The notes below the pieces were generated by a model. It had not been told where the DNA came from, did not search any database, and saw only the letters and a program-made list of their open reading frames with translations. This document shows, one piece after another, positions 1-9,574 of a DNA stretch of 64,000 nt (its first letter is position 1; each line of letters opens with the position of its first letter). Position numbers and translations under genes: made by a program. Location: NCBI GenBank assembly GCA_937959275.1, contig CALGLU010000040.1:1-64000 (forward strand), given 5' to 3'. Origin of the DNA: an uncultured Saprospiraceae bacterium. GTDB taxonomy: Bacteria; Bacteroidota; Bacteroidia; Chitinophagales; Saprospiraceae.

Positions 1-162
1 ATATTCACTATCTAAATCATAGATCGCATTAAATAGCTTCATCGCATAGTCACTCCTAGACTTATCACTGTCTTTGGCCTCAAAGAATTTACGCCGTGCA
101 TGTGCCAGACAACCCACTAATTGAATACCCTTTTCTGTATCTGCTATTTTATTATAAACTTG
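1..162 (-). pseudogene. IS66-family transposase remnant
   Basis: Read on the minus strand, this stretch is an open frame that runs off the left edge. It contains the segment GCLAHARRKFFEA followed by KSRSDYAMKLFNAIYDLDSEY-type sequence. A GC-AHARR-FFEA block followed by an L-N-IY-L-E segment is typical of the DDE core of IS66 transposases (TnpC). Upstream, in the same frame, a TAA stop at 169-171 ends the similarity, so the 5' part of the gene is missing. No terminal inverted repeat is visible. It lies beside a broken toxin-antitoxin pair, so this corner looks like decayed mobile DNA. The left part lies outside the window. Confidence 0.7.
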
Positions 163-239
163 ATTTGTTTACTCATTTATTTTTTGGAGTAAATTTAATA
201 GTAGAAACTCGGAAATTTAACACGTGGTTGCTGGAACGC

Positions 240-464
240 TTACTGATAAAATATAAGATAAGGAAATCTAGTCAAGCTAATCTTTCTACACCCGTATGTA
301 ATTGGATATAATTCAGGATGTTCCAAGGCTATCAGTAAATTCCGTTGAAGTTCTATGTAGAATCTTTTACTAAGAGAAGTAGAAACTTTGGCATACTATT
401 CTAATACTTCGTCTAAGTCTTTTTCAGCAAGGGGATGAAATTTTAATAATAGTTTAGATGCCAT
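240..464 (-). pseudogene. RelE/ParE-family toxin, broken by an internal stop
   Basis: The minus-strand frame starts MASKLLLKFHPLAEKDLDEVLE, then meets TAG at 396-398, where family members usually have Trp. It resumes as YAKVSTSLSKRFYIELQ and continues through EHPELYPITYGCRKI to RFPYLIFYQ and a stop. This is the RelE/ParE fold layout: an N-terminal strand plus helix with a D-VLEWY core, then HPELYP, then R-FPY-I-Y. The usual C-terminal strand (about 20 residues) is missing. The start overlaps the end of the upstream antitoxin frame by 11 bp, as is usual for toxin-antitoxin operons. With an amber codon and a truncation it is very probably inactive. Confidence 0.7.
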
Positions 465-677
465 GCTTTATTACCATTCGATCTAACACCTCTTTTCCGT
501 CTACAAGATCAGTATTGTTATTTTTGACATCGTTGATTCTAATGTTTAATTCAGTTTTTGGCCTGTAGATATCAGATAATCATTAACGTTATTACTTTTA
601 ATAATAGCATCTAGGATTTCATCACGGTCAAGCCGAGAAAGTTTTTGAACAGCATCAAGGATTTGATCTTTTGTCAT
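454..677 (-). pseudogene. addiction-module antitoxin, frameshifted
   Basis: The minus strand starts MTKDQILDAVQKLSRLDRDE and reaches a stop at 546-548 after 43 codons. A second frame picks up as LSDIYRPKTELNIRIND and ends DGKEVLDRMVIKHGI at 454-456. A small helical N-terminus followed by a DGKEVLDRM tail is the usual build of the short antitoxins paired with RelE/ParE toxins. The two halves sit in different frames, so one indel has broken the gene near position 555-575. Its end overlaps the toxin remnant. Confidence 0.55.
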
Positions 678-914
678 ATTTCAATAATACAATTTATAGC
701 TCCATGAAACAAATTTTGATTTACTATCTTGATTGTAATTATCCATTTTATAATTTGCAGACACAATGTTGGGAGTGTATATTGGAAAGAGTAATAAGGA
801 TGATTCGGATTTGAGGCAGTAATCCTAAGGTTCCAGAAAAGCAATTCTAACGACAACGAATAAAAGATATTAATTAAAAAAGAAATAGAACAACAACCCA
901 ATAAGTAATTAAAG

Positions 915-1418
915 ATGAATGATGTTGGTTTTTATGAAACGGACTCAATAGAAAATGAAAATTCTATTCACCGTCTTATGTATGCCTTTGTTAGTAAGGG
1001 GAAAACGGATATTAATAAATTGATTGTCTACAGTAAAATTAGACATCAAATCAAAGTGCCGTCTGTTGGTTTTATGACTGTTTACAATTTGGGTTTTGGA
1101 GATCAAAAAGAGAACTCTTTTGAAATAGATCATTTTGCAAGATCAAATAATGGGAACATGATACAAGTTTACAATACGGTAATCAATACAGTACCTCTCT
1201 TTTTTGAATTACACCCCAATACCTGCTTATTCGTTACGGGTAGTGATCAGAAAAGGAAGAATATTTATAGTGGTTATGTTTCACGACATTTTGCAACTTT
1301 TTCTACTGAATACACGTTTTTCGGACAGGAACAGGGCGCAAAATTTGTACCTTTTGAGTGTAGAAAGCCCTATGAAGGCTTGCTATTTTACCCAAATAGA
1401 CCTATAATGATACTATAA
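915..1418 (+). CDS. DUF6934-like protein, 167 aa
   Basis: The protein has no signal peptide or membrane segment and should be cytoplasmic. The middle reads VYNLGFGDQ, then FEIDHFARSNNGN, then VINTVPLFFELHPN, then FVTGSDQKRKNIY. I recognise this order (N-GFGD, D-NNGD, a helix, a YPN-like turn, GS-RTRLY) from the DUF6934 family, common in Bacteroidota and of unknown function. Length fits the family. The stop codon overlaps the start of the next small gene (TAATG), so the two are probably co-translated. It lies next to mobile-element and toxin-antitoxin debris, so it could belong to accessory DNA. Family assignment is from memory of the pattern. Confidence 0.75.
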   Translation: MNDVGFYETDSIENENSIHRLMYAFVSKGKTDINKLIVYSKIRHQIKVPSVGFMTVYNLGFGDQKENSFEIDHFARSNNGNMIQVYNTVINTVPLFFELHPNTCLFVTGSDQKRKNIYSGYVSRHFATFSTEYTFFGQEQGAKFVPFECRKPYEGLLFYPNRPIMIL

Positions 1419-1564
1419 TGGACCAAAAGAAGATCATAAAAGCTACAGTTAAGGACAAAGAACAGACTCAAAACTTATTGAATGAGATCAAGGACAAGCC
1501 TATCTTTCAAGAAAAAATAGAGGCAATTAATAAGCTATTCGAGAAGGCTTACATTGTAGAATAG
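1418..1564 (+). CDS. small 48-aa helical protein coupled to the DUF6934-like gene
   Basis: ATG overlaps the stop of the preceding gene (TAATG at 1416-1420). The 48 residues are highly charged, start MDQKKIIKATVKDKEQTQNL and end FEKAYIVE. They look like one or two amphipathic helices with no cysteine and no signal peptide. Overlap with the upstream gene is the main support that it is real. A small partner translated together with DUF6934 suggests a binding partner or regulator, but I recognise no family. Confidence 0.5.
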   Translation: MDQKKIIKATVKDKEQTQNLLNEIKDKPIFQEKIEAINKLFEKAYIVE

Positions 1565-1614
1565 AGTTTTAGTCGTTCAAAATAAGTAACACAGACAAGC
1601 CAATAACTACCCCA

Positions 1615-4356
1615 TCAATTACACCCTCCAATCTCCGCTAAAAACGTAGCATTTAATTCGACCGTAAATCCCTCATTCAGCCCAATCGATTCTCCAGCTC
1701 TGAAGTGAACATCCGTAGTAGAAGCAACAAGTCCATCTGATGTGATATTGATCTGAGCTTGGTACACATCCTGCGAAATAGTATTTTGTAAAACCATATA
1801 GTCCAGGCAGAGACCATCAGAAAATTCATCAGCGCCAATGTCCATGCCTCCGCCCATCACTCGATTATCACAATCTATATCTGTCGTGACCTCAGGCAAA
1901 ACTGTACCTGCGTCGACAATATTGCTCACCATACTTACAAGGTGATAATTGTAATTAGCAGCATCAACGAAAATACTATAATCGTTGATGGTATAATTAG
2001 TGCTTGTGGTTCCAGTAGATCCACTTGACCGATCAGATATACTTCCAGACACTAAGTTATTTATGATTTGCGCATTTGTTGTTGTTGGAAATCTGTACTC
2101 AATAGATCGAGGATAATTATCTGTCACAACAGTATTATTATAGACTTTAACATCAGGAGCAGATTCTAAACCAATGCCCACATCTCGATTCGTATGAACA
2201 AAATTATTCATGATCAATCCACCATCTGTGTGGCCACTTGCTAAATCGCTACCTAATCCATAACCGATACCTCTGTCACAATTAATAATGACATTCCCAC
2301 TCGCAGTTGTCCTTCCCGATTCTCTCCAAAAGTGAATGGCATGTTCGGCTAAAGTCCCATCAGGGGATCGAATACCTTTGAAAACATTGTTATGGACAGT
2401 CCAATCAAGAGATCTGTGCGCATCTATTCCGCCAGTATAATATTGATATGCAATACCAGCTGTAAATTCAAATTCGCAACATAATACTTTACCTCTGTCA
2501 GCAAATAGCGCGCCACCAGCTGAGACTTTTAACATCTGTTCCTTGATGTCTACAAACCTGACATTCTGAACCGTAAAATCATCTGCGTCATTTGGATTAC
2601 TATGTACCTGAATAGCGTGGTAAAAGACCTCTCCTATTGTCATATGTGCTGCAGTAAACCCATCAGCGGTTACATTAAAAATGTGAGTGACAGCATTGTT
2701 ATTCCAACCTAAGCCCTTTATAATAACATCGTCTCTATTACCAGTCGAGCCCATGATGGTGAGGTTCTCCATATTCGCACTGATGAATCTTAAATTCGAT
2801 TGAAGTTGATAAACGCCAGGTTCGATTAGAATCGTCATATTACCGTTTTGTATATCCGCTTGTTGTAAAGCATTATCGAGTTCAGCTACAGTTTGGACGG
2901 TGATTGTCGTATTCGCATTGTCTACAATATCTGGACAGAGACAAGTATTATTATTAACCGAAGGGCTCCCACTGCAACCACACAAACCATCTTCTATATC
3001 ATTAACTGTAGCAGGATTATTATCATCACAGACAGTGCCTTGCGCGGGACAGTTATTCACTACATTACCAATCTTATAAGCAGCAACTGCAGGTACTCGA
3101 TCATATGGACCAGTAGAGCCGCCATCATATATCGATAGATAGAGCATCCCGCTATTCTCATCAAACGCTCCTCCAACAATGGGATGAAATTCTGCTGTCT
3201 GCGTATATTGATCAGTCTGAAATGGTGCATTAAAAACACCATAATCATATGGCCTAACATCATGTGGACTGAGTGTGCCATTCTTGACCTGAAGTAAGTC
3301 ATTGACATCCCACAGCCAATAGTAATTATAATTATCATTAGCATCATATGAACATGGGCCACCGCACGCAGAGCCATCTCCATTTATCTGAATTGGCTTA
3401 TATCCAATCCCTGAGACATGCCCGCCTGAAGCTCCTATGGACAGATACGTCCTCGTGCCTGGTACAATAAAACCATAACTGGCTTGCGATTCTTCTGTCC
3501 ATAAGTCATTTTGCCCTGCAATTACATTCGCACTGACTGCAGTATGTCCAGTACCTAAATTTCCATTGCTTTGGATGACGTTATAATTGGCATCCTCGTA
3601 ACCAGTATAGTCTGCATACAGAGGATTACTTAAGGAGAAATCAAGTAATGAAACTGTAGGCACAATTCCAGCAGGTGTCCCACTAATATCTGAAGGATTA
3701 AAGGCAAAAGCGGTCAAGCCCATTGGTAAACGACTGTTGATAGAGTACCGACTCGAGTTACCCATAATGTAGCTAGTGCCAAGAAGTGCTTGCCACTCAC
3801 TAGGCACAGCTGAGATCCAACCTGATGCATGTGCAGCTCCGTCTAGCGAATAATAACCTTGTATTGTGCTATTAGCAATCTGCGCAGCATTGTCCACAAC
3901 TAGAGTCGTATGAGTATTGTCAGCAGCTGCGTCGTAGTAATCCAATCCATTCACAAAAAGCTTATCTCCAATCAATGTCATGCCTGTAATTCTATTGATA
4001 GATTGTGGATTTCCATCTGCTGTTCGGCTCAACACAGGTGTAAAATTTTGCAGTATAGTTGCGTCGTTTAAAACTGATGCATCTGTACTATTGACGAGCT
4101 GTGGCATGTCAAATTCCGCTACAACTCCATCAAGATTAAACCCTGACATAAAGAAAGAGGCATTCGTAGGATTATAGGCAATCGTACCAGATGAATAATT
4201 GGCACTTGATACGCCAAAATCATCTGATGGAAACTTAAATCCGCCCTCATATTCCAAGTCACTGATTTGCATCAAAGGCAAATTAGTTGGCTGCGCTAAT
4301 GCAATCAAATTTGATATACATATAAACATGACCAAAAAGAAATGTTGAAAATTCAT
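1615..4356 (-). CDS. large secreted protein with parallel beta-helix and C-terminal 3-coathanger-stack-like domain, 913 aa
   Basis: A signal peptide is clear (hydrophobic segment ending IALAQP). Residues about 25-430 form a repetitive beta-rich region with no motif I can name. After it comes a Cys-rich linker (about 435-475). Residues about 490-850 look like a right-handed parallel beta-helix of the pectate-lyase type: EPGVYQL, NLTIMGSTGN, FTVQNVRFVDI, VHNNVFKGI and VYNNTVVTDN are its typical turns. The last 60 residues (from about 853) match the 3-coathanger-stack module: VHFRAGESIGLNEGF, then FLAEIGGC. The same module sits inside the 1346-aa protein at 9881. Likely an exported surface or polysaccharide-binding protein; enzymatic activity cannot be told. 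Confidence 0.7.
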   Translation of the reverse strand: MNFQHFFLVMFICISNLIALAQPTNLPLMQISDLEYEGGFKFPSDDFGVSSANYSSGTIAYNPTNASFFMSGFNLDGVVAEFDMPQLVNSTDASVLNDATILQNFTPVLSRTADGNPQSINRITGMTLIGDKLFVNGLDYYDAAADNTHTTLVVDNAAQIANSTIQGYYSLDGAAHASGWISAVPSEWQALLGTSYIMGNSSRYSINSRLPMGLTAFAFNPSDISGTPAGIVPTVSLLDFSLSNPLYADYTGYEDANYNVIQSNGNLGTGHTAVSANVIAGQNDLWTEESQASYGFIVPGTRTYLSIGASGGHVSGIGYKPIQINGDGSACGGPCSYDANDNYNYYWLWDVNDLLQVKNGTLSPHDVRPYDYGVFNAPFQTDQYTQTAEFHPIVGGAFDENSGMLYLSIYDGGSTGPYDRVPAVAAYKIGNVVNNCPAQGTVCDDNNPATVNDIEDGLCGCSGSPSVNNNTCLCPDIVDNANTTITVQTVAELDNALQQADIQNGNMTILIEPGVYQLQSNLRFISANMENLTIMGSTGNRDDVIIKGLGWNNNAVTHIFNVTADGFTAAHMTIGEVFYHAIQVHSNPNDADDFTVQNVRFVDIKEQMLKVSAGGALFADRGKVLCCEFEFTAGIAYQYYTGGIDAHRSLDWTVHNNVFKGIRSPDGTLAEHAIHFWRESGRTTASGNVIINCDRGIGYGLGSDLASGHTDGGLIMNNFVHTNRDVGIGLESAPDVKVYNNTVVTDNYPRSIEYRFPTTTNAQIINNLVSGSISDRSSGSTGTTSTNYTINDYSIFVDAANYNYHLVSMVSNIVDAGTVLPEVTTDIDCDNRVMGGGMDIGADEFSDGLCLDYMVLQNTISQDVYQAQINITSDGLVASTTDVHFRAGESIGLNEGFTVELNATFLAEIGGCN

Positions 4357-4768
4357 CCTAAGTTAAAATTAGACGTGTTAATAATGTGATATAGTTGGAG
4401 GGAAACTTAAATGCAACAATAGCTAGCTAAAATAATCTAACTTACTTATGGTAGCAAAGCAATGATACGTAAAACTTAAGAAATAAAATGTCTTTTAGAA
4501 ATAGTAGTCTATTCTTGTTTGTCTATAACTTGCTGCCATGCGCTTTAAATTCCTAAGTGATTTCCGCGCTGCTGACACTTAGGCACCATAGGGCGAGCCT
4601 AGCACATTGAAATTTAATGCAATTTGTTATACGCACATTTAAGAATGGAATCATACATTTCACTATCTTAATTGCAAACTTATGATAAAGTTATAACTCA
4701 AGCTACGTATCTATTTTGTGCGCACCAGTCAATCAAGTGTTCACCATCAATATGAAAAATTCAGCCTC
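4357..4768. other. intergenic region with one hairpin
   Basis: Divergent promoter region between the 913-aa secreted protein and the aminotransferase-fold gene. An 8-bp inverted repeat, CCTAAGTG at 4552-4559 and CACTTAGG at 4576-4583, encloses a GC-richer 16-nt loop. I see no gene here. Confidence 0.4.
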
Positions 4769-6031
4769 ATGAATAAAAGATCATTTTTAAAACAACTTGC
4801 AGCTGCCGGGATGACATCCATCCCAGCTTTCAAACAACTACAAGACATTGTTTCTAGAGTTGAGCACATCGCTCCCACCGAGCTAGCCAAAGATGAAGAC
4901 TTCTGGGCTCAAATCAGAAGTGGCTATCGACTCAAGCCCGATTATATCAATCTAGAAAATGGCTATTACTGCATCACACCACAAGAGACCCTTGAAAACT
5001 ATTTGCATCATGTGCGCGAAGTCAATTATCAAGGTTCCTACTACATGAGGACTGTACAGTGGGACAATAAAAAGGCGGTCGCGAGTAGACTAGCAGAAAT
5101 TGCTGATTGCTCACCGGAGGAACTTGTCATCACAAGAAACACAACTGAATCTTTGGACACCATCATAGCTGGCTATCCTTGGGAAGCGGGCGACGAAGCA
5201 GTGATGGCAGCACAGGATTATGGCGCCATGTTGAATCAGTTTAAGTTAGTCGCCAAGAGACACGGGATCGTCAATAAAATTGTATCCATCCCTAATCATC
5301 CAAGTTCGGATGAAGAAATCGTCAAGCTCTATGCAAGCCAGATCACCGATAAAACTAAACTCTTGATGGTCTGTCATATGATAAATATCACCGGACACAT
5401 TCTACCGGTTAGAAAAATCTGTGACATGGCTCATGCGAAGGGTGTCAAGGTACTTGTGGATGGCGCGCATGCCTTTGCACATATTCAGTTTTCGATGAAA
5501 GAGCTGGACTGTGACTATTATGGGGCTAGCTTGCACAAATGGCTTAGCACGCCACTCGGTGCGGGGATGCTTTTTGTCAAAAAAGAAAATATTTCAGAGA
5601 TATGGCCACTGTTTTCTGAATGGGGTGTTGATCAAAATGATATCAAAAAATTAAATCACACAGGTACGCATCCCGTCCATACAGACTTGGCGATTGATAA
5701 TGCCATTGAATATTATCTCAGATTGGGACCCGAACGAAAAGAAGCACGGCTGCGCTATCTTCAAAATTATTGGATTGATCAAGTCAGAGACATTCCAGGT
5801 ATCCGAGTCAATACACCAGTCGAAAAACATCGCTCTTGTGGGATTGGAAATGTTGGCCTTGAAAACATGTCACCAAAAGAGATGGCTGACACACTGCATA
5901 AGGAACATCGCATTTGGACTGTGGCAATTGATGGGCACGGTGTACATGGTTGTCGCATCACGCCGAATGTGTATACTTCGACGCGGGAGTTAGATGTTTT
6001 TGTGGAGGCTTTGAAGGAGATGAAGGGGTGA
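4769..6031 (+). CDS. PLP-dependent aminotransferase class V fold enzyme (isopenicillin-N-epimerase-like), exported
   Basis: I prefer the ATG at 4769 to the GTG at 4718, because the protein then opens with MNKRSFLKQLAAAGMTS. This is a twin-arginine-like signal (KRSFLK followed by a short hydrophobic stretch), common for this family in Bacteroidota. The fold is class V: NLENGYY near the start, ITRNTTESLD binding the PLP phosphate, DGAHAFAH with the Asp that contacts the pyridine ring, and SLHKWLSTPLGAGML with the Schiff-base Lys. Size (420 aa) fits. It resembles proteins annotated as isopenicillin N epimerase or cysteine desulfurase-like, but the true substrate is unknown. It stands alone. Confidence 0.75.
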   Translation: MNKRSFLKQLAAAGMTSIPAFKQLQDIVSRVEHIAPTELAKDEDFWAQIRSGYRLKPDYINLENGYYCITPQETLENYLHHVREVNYQGSYYMRTVQWDNKKAVASRLAEIADCSPEELVITRNTTESLDTIIAGYPWEAGDEAVMAAQDYGAMLNQFKLVAKRHGIVNKIVSIPNHPSSDEEIVKLYASQITDKTKLLMVCHMINITGHILPVRKICDMAHAKGVKVLVDGAHAFAHIQFSMKELDCDYYGASLHKWLSTPLGAGMLFVKKENISEIWPLFSEWGVDQNDIKKLNHTGTHPVHTDLAIDNAIEYYLRLGPERKEARLRYLQNYWIDQVRDIPGIRVNTPVEKHRSCGIGNVGLENMSPKEMADTLHKEHRIWTVAIDGHGVHGCRITPNVYTSTRELDVFVEALKEMKG

Positions 6032-6063
6032 GTTGGTGATTCGTGAATTAGTGGATTTGTAAG

Positions 6064-6110
6064 TGGTGGATTGGTGGATTGGTGGATTGATTGGTGGATT
6101 GATTGATTGG
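6064..6110 (+). repeat. short tandem repeat of GGTGGATT / GATT units
   Basis: Just after the aminotransferase-fold gene the plus strand has GGTGGATT repeated several times, mixed with GATT units. It is a simple-sequence tract in a convergent intergenic region, with no gene. Such tracts can change length by slippage. Confidence 0.6.
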
Positions 6111-6179
6111 TAAAGCCATACACGTAAAAGAAATTATTGGACTTTTGATGACATATTACAATAAACACAGAACAGACCA

Positions 6180-8525
6180 CTAGCGAATCACCGACACCTC
6201 ACCCTTAAATGTCGATACCATTCCATCCACATACTCCACCCGCGCCACATATACATACACCCCACTTTTGACTGGCTCCCCATCACTCAGGCCTGCCCAT
6301 CCCGACTCGATCATTCGCTCATCCGTCTCCGGCCCATCATATATCAATTTGCCCCAACGATCATAAACAGATATTTGACTAGAAGCGACAGTCAAACTCC
6401 CACCAATATTAAAGACATCATTCACCCCATCACCATTCGGCGAAATAGCATTCGGTATAAAGACTTGCCTGTCGATTTCTGTTTTAATAAACACTGAATC
6501 AATCGCTACACAAAACAGCTCATTCATACTCTCAAAAAATATCCACTCATCATCAGTAGCGAGATAAGTCAACTCCAAATCTGTCCCAAGAGTCTCGCCT
6601 TCCTTAAACCATTCACTTTCTATCAACCGCTCCCCACGCACTTCTGCCTCCAGCACAACACTCGACCCATAACTCAAGACTAGCTCCTCATCTAAATTAA
6701 TACGAGACAAATTTTCGGCAACCACTAAATCTAATAACACCAAACTATCGCATCCCATACTACTTTGCAAGTTATCTGTATACACACCCGCATCACTCAA
6801 ACTAGTATTCGCGAATAACCGCACGTCACCCATACAAATCGTATCTTTTATTTCATTAAGTACCTTTGGTAAAACTATCAATTCAATTTCAGTAATAATA
6901 GAATCACAACCACTCATTAAGGATGGTGTCCGCTCAAAATAAATACCATCGGTACGCACCCATTCCCCCTCGATCAATATTGAATCTGAAGGACAGAGAA
7001 CGATACTCGATCGCATCGTATCTGGAGGACCTATATCATAAGGATACCAGGATAACTCTTCTGTAACTGTCGTGACACATCCAAAATCATCTTCAAGAGT
7101 CAACTCTATCTGGTACTCTCCCCTAGTCACATACTCGTGCTCGAAGTCTTGCTCATCAGAACCACTGCCATCTCCCAAGTTCCAAGACAAGCTAACATCC
7201 TCTATATTATCTCCAAGTATTGAAAAAGAAACTGGCCCTGCCAGACAGGTATCATAAGTCATCTCAATAACAGCATCAATCTCTGGCAAGATTTGAATCA
7301 TCAGATGAGCAGTATCTGGGCAAGCGATCCCTTCATTTAAAATCATCAATCCTGTGTATATCCCCGGTCCAGGAAAATCAATTTGATAATCTCTAAGCGT
7401 CGAGCCATTCTCCTGCACCAACAACTCGCCTATGTCTGTATAAAACTGCCAATTATAACTCTGAATAAAACGTTCATCACCACTCTCATTAGCAAACGTA
7501 AAGCTTGTATCATCGCAAGATTCAAAATAGGCAATAGAATCTAAGCTGGAGATCTGTGTATCATAGATATATTCGTCGGTATAAACCTTAGCAAATAAAT
7601 TCTCTACACAATTCACAACATTAAACTCAAAATCTCTTCTTGTCCTAGAAAGCAAAATGCCATTTCGATATTCCTCCACACAAACAGCAACAACATAAGA
7701 ACCAGTTAAGGCTGGCACCCCACTAATTGTCCCTGTTTGATTATCAATAGATATCAGTGGATTGCCAAGCGGATTTGCTGCATCATACTCATCAAAATAC
7801 GTCACTTCAACATAAGGAGGTGAGCATAATTCTGGATCTGGATCTTGGCTCCCACAACTCCCCGGACCACTATCTTCAATACCACTGTACAAAGGCGAAC
7901 AAAACGAATACACAATCTCATCTCCGTCCGCATCTTGCACCGCATTGGTCACATTAATATCATAACCCGCACAAATAAAGATTGGTGGTAGATCAGTAAA
8001 GGCTGGGCTACTATTCCCATTCTGCAATGCCTCAGGTGTAATCAGAATATCATAAATAGAACCAATAACGCCACCTCCAATAATATTATTAATGGTGAAA
8101 TTGCGAAAGCCCTTTTGATAAACGATTAAATAGTCTGTTTGACCTAACTCGAGGCTAACGCTAAATGTATAATTCGCTGTTTGCAATCGCTCTTCATTAA
8201 GGCTCCGCAGCCTGCATGGGTCACTGCCTCTAGACACTTCTTGTACAGCAGATATAGGCACCTCTCGCACCACTTGATAAGAGCTCCAAACACCAGAGGA
8301 CTTTTGCACAAATACACCAAAATCAGCAAAGTCATCATAAGCGATTCCCTTCGGATCTCTGTATAACTTAAGGGTGACTTCATAATTAACAACTGTTCTG
8401 TCCTGATTATAACTCAAAAATTGGTAAGACATTTCGCCGCCAACAAGATGAGAGCAAATAGCTATCTCACAAGTCAGAAAAAAACATAAACATGTAAATA
8501 AAAGTAGTTGTGCAGCTCGACGCAT
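6180..8525 (-). CDS. large secreted protein with PKD-type domain and T9SS type B sorting domain, 781 aa
   Basis: The start MRRAAQLLLFTCLCFFLTCEIAIC is a signal peptide. SHLVGGEMSYQF follows, a beginning shared by many Bacteroidota gliding-type surface proteins. Residues about 40-320 are beta-rich and Cys-containing. A PKD-like domain lies near 450-520 (LSWNLGDGSGSDEQDFEHEY, then ITLEDDFGCV-like sequence). The last 90 residues are the T9SS type B (CHU_C, gliding motility-associated) sorting domain: FIPNAISPNGDGVNDVF, then VYDRWGKLIYDG, then GVYVYVARVEY. It should be exported through the outer membrane by T9SS and attached to the surface. Function beyond that, probably adhesion, is inferred. 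Confidence 0.85.
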   Translation of the reverse strand: MRRAAQLLLFTCLCFFLTCEIAICSHLVGGEMSYQFLSYNQDRTVVNYEVTLKLYRDPKGIAYDDFADFGVFVQKSSGVWSSYQVVREVPISAVQEVSRGSDPCRLRSLNEERLQTANYTFSVSLELGQTDYLIVYQKGFRNFTINNIIGGGVIGSIYDILITPEALQNGNSSPAFTDLPPIFICAGYDINVTNAVQDADGDEIVYSFCSPLYSGIEDSGPGSCGSQDPDPELCSPPYVEVTYFDEYDAANPLGNPLISIDNQTGTISGVPALTGSYVVAVCVEEYRNGILLSRTRRDFEFNVVNCVENLFAKVYTDEYIYDTQISSLDSIAYFESCDDTSFTFANESGDERFIQSYNWQFYTDIGELLVQENGSTLRDYQIDFPGPGIYTGLMILNEGIACPDTAHLMIQILPEIDAVIEMTYDTCLAGPVSFSILGDNIEDVSLSWNLGDGSGSDEQDFEHEYVTRGEYQIELTLEDDFGCVTTVTEELSWYPYDIGPPDTMRSSIVLCPSDSILIEGEWVRTDGIYFERTPSLMSGCDSIITEIELIVLPKVLNEIKDTICMGDVRLFANTSLSDAGVYTDNLQSSMGCDSLVLLDLVVAENLSRINLDEELVLSYGSSVVLEAEVRGERLIESEWFKEGETLGTDLELTYLATDDEWIFFESMNELFCVAIDSVFIKTEIDRQVFIPNAISPNGDGVNDVFNIGGSLTVASSQISVYDRWGKLIYDGPETDERMIESGWAGLSDGEPVKSGVYVYVARVEYVDGMVSTFKGEVSVIR

Positions 8526-8690
8526 TATAGACCTGGTTAAGGCTTTGTAAATGTTAAAAATGAAGGACTATAATTATGTGAGTAAGGTAAGAAAATATAT
8601 TAGTAAAATTCTACATATCATGCCATTTGTCAACCCTGCGTATTGACTTCAATTGTATCTCAATCATATGTGTATACATTTATAAACAAT

Positions 8691-8708
8691 ACCCCTAATT
8701 TCAGGGGT
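8691..8708. promoter_or_regulatory. palindrome ACCCCT-N6-AGGGGT upstream of the PAS-LuxR gene
   Basis: ACCCCT at 8691-8696 and AGGGGT at 8703-8708 are separated by exactly six bases, 72 bp before the regulator's start. The same half-sites with the same spacing recur at 9575-9592, in front of the next gene. LuxR-type HTH dimers bind inverted repeats of this size, so autoregulation is a fair inference. Confidence 0.5.
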
Positions 8709-8780
8709 GATTGGATTCCTTTGGATATGTATCTTTAATAAAAAGAAAATCACCTTAAAGAACTAAAATTTCTAAGACGC

Positions 8781-9452
8781 ATGTTTGACACCGAACAAAA
8801 GGAACTTTCATTTTACAGACAGCTATTCAGTAAAATGAATGCCGCAATCTACATTACAAACTTAGATCCCTTTAGCCTTAAGTGGGTCACAAATAATAAA
8901 TTATTAAATTCTGTACTCGGCCTAAACCAACAGCAAGTGCTTGACCAAGGAGATTTTATTGCCTCTCGTGTTTTAAAAAATCCTGATTTCGAAGAATCAA
9001 TTAATACTGCTGTCGAAGCGTTTAGTAAAAATCCTGATTCTACATGGACAGGTGCCTATCGAATCAAGAAAGAAAATTCATCCGAATATTCATGGGTGAT
9101 GTATAGCACTGCAACATTCGAAAAAGATGATCAAGGCAATCCAAAGACTGGAGTTGTTGTTGCCTTTGGCTTAAACGAATTTAATACACCTGGAGCCATG
9201 CAAGACTTTATCGCACACCTTAAAAGTAGAATTTTCGCAACACAGCGAACATCTTTAACTGCTCAACAACGTATTGTGATGTCCAAAATATTAGACAATA
9301 AAACAAGTGCTCAAATTGCTAAAGAATTATCCTTATCAAAATATACCATCGACGACCATCGTAAAGCGATTTATAAAAAACTTGGGTGTAAGAATAAATC
9401 AGAGCTATTTCAATATGCACAGAAAATTGGGTTTCAAGACAGCAAGACTTGA
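8781..9452 (+). CDS. PAS-domain / LuxR-type HTH transcription regulator, 223 aa
   Basis: Residues about 10-135 have a PAS-like layout (YITNLDPFSLKWVTN at the start, then WVMYSTATFEKDDQGNPKTGVVVAFGL as the terminal strands). Residues about 155-217 are a GerE/LuxR HTH: LTAQQRIVMSKILDNKTSAQ, then IAKELSLSKYTIDDHRKAIY, then KKLGCKNKSEL. This is a typical small Bacteroidota sensor-regulator with no receiver domain, so it probably senses a ligand directly through the PAS domain. Matching palindromes before this gene and before the neighbouring 1346-aa surface protein suggest it controls both. Transcribed alone. Confidence 0.85.
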   Translation: MFDTEQKELSFYRQLFSKMNAAIYITNLDPFSLKWVTNNKLLNSVLGLNQQQVLDQGDFIASRVLKNPDFEESINTAVEAFSKNPDSTWTGAYRIKKENSSEYSWVMYSTATFEKDDQGNPKTGVVVAFGLNEFNTPGAMQDFIAHLKSRIFATQRTSLTAQQRIVMSKILDNKTSAQIAKELSLSKYTIDDHRKAIYKKLGCKNKSELFQYAQKIGFQDSKT

Positions 9453-9574
9453 CCATCTACTTTATTTATTAACTGCATACTGATTTCAGGACTTCTTGAC
9501 CTTCCGACGTTTCTTCTCTTTGTTACTAAATATTTTTTTTGTAAAATTATTTTCTAGACAAGTCAGTCACTCAC

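Noticed and set aside
674-901. Open frame of 75 codons on the minus strand
   Set aside because: The residues are low in charge and poor in family-like patterns, the region has no ribosome binding site, and it lies in a decayed stretch.
4718-4768. GTG start for the aminotransferase-fold gene
   Set aside because: The ATG at 4769 yields a Tat-like signal; the longer start would place 17 polar residues before it.
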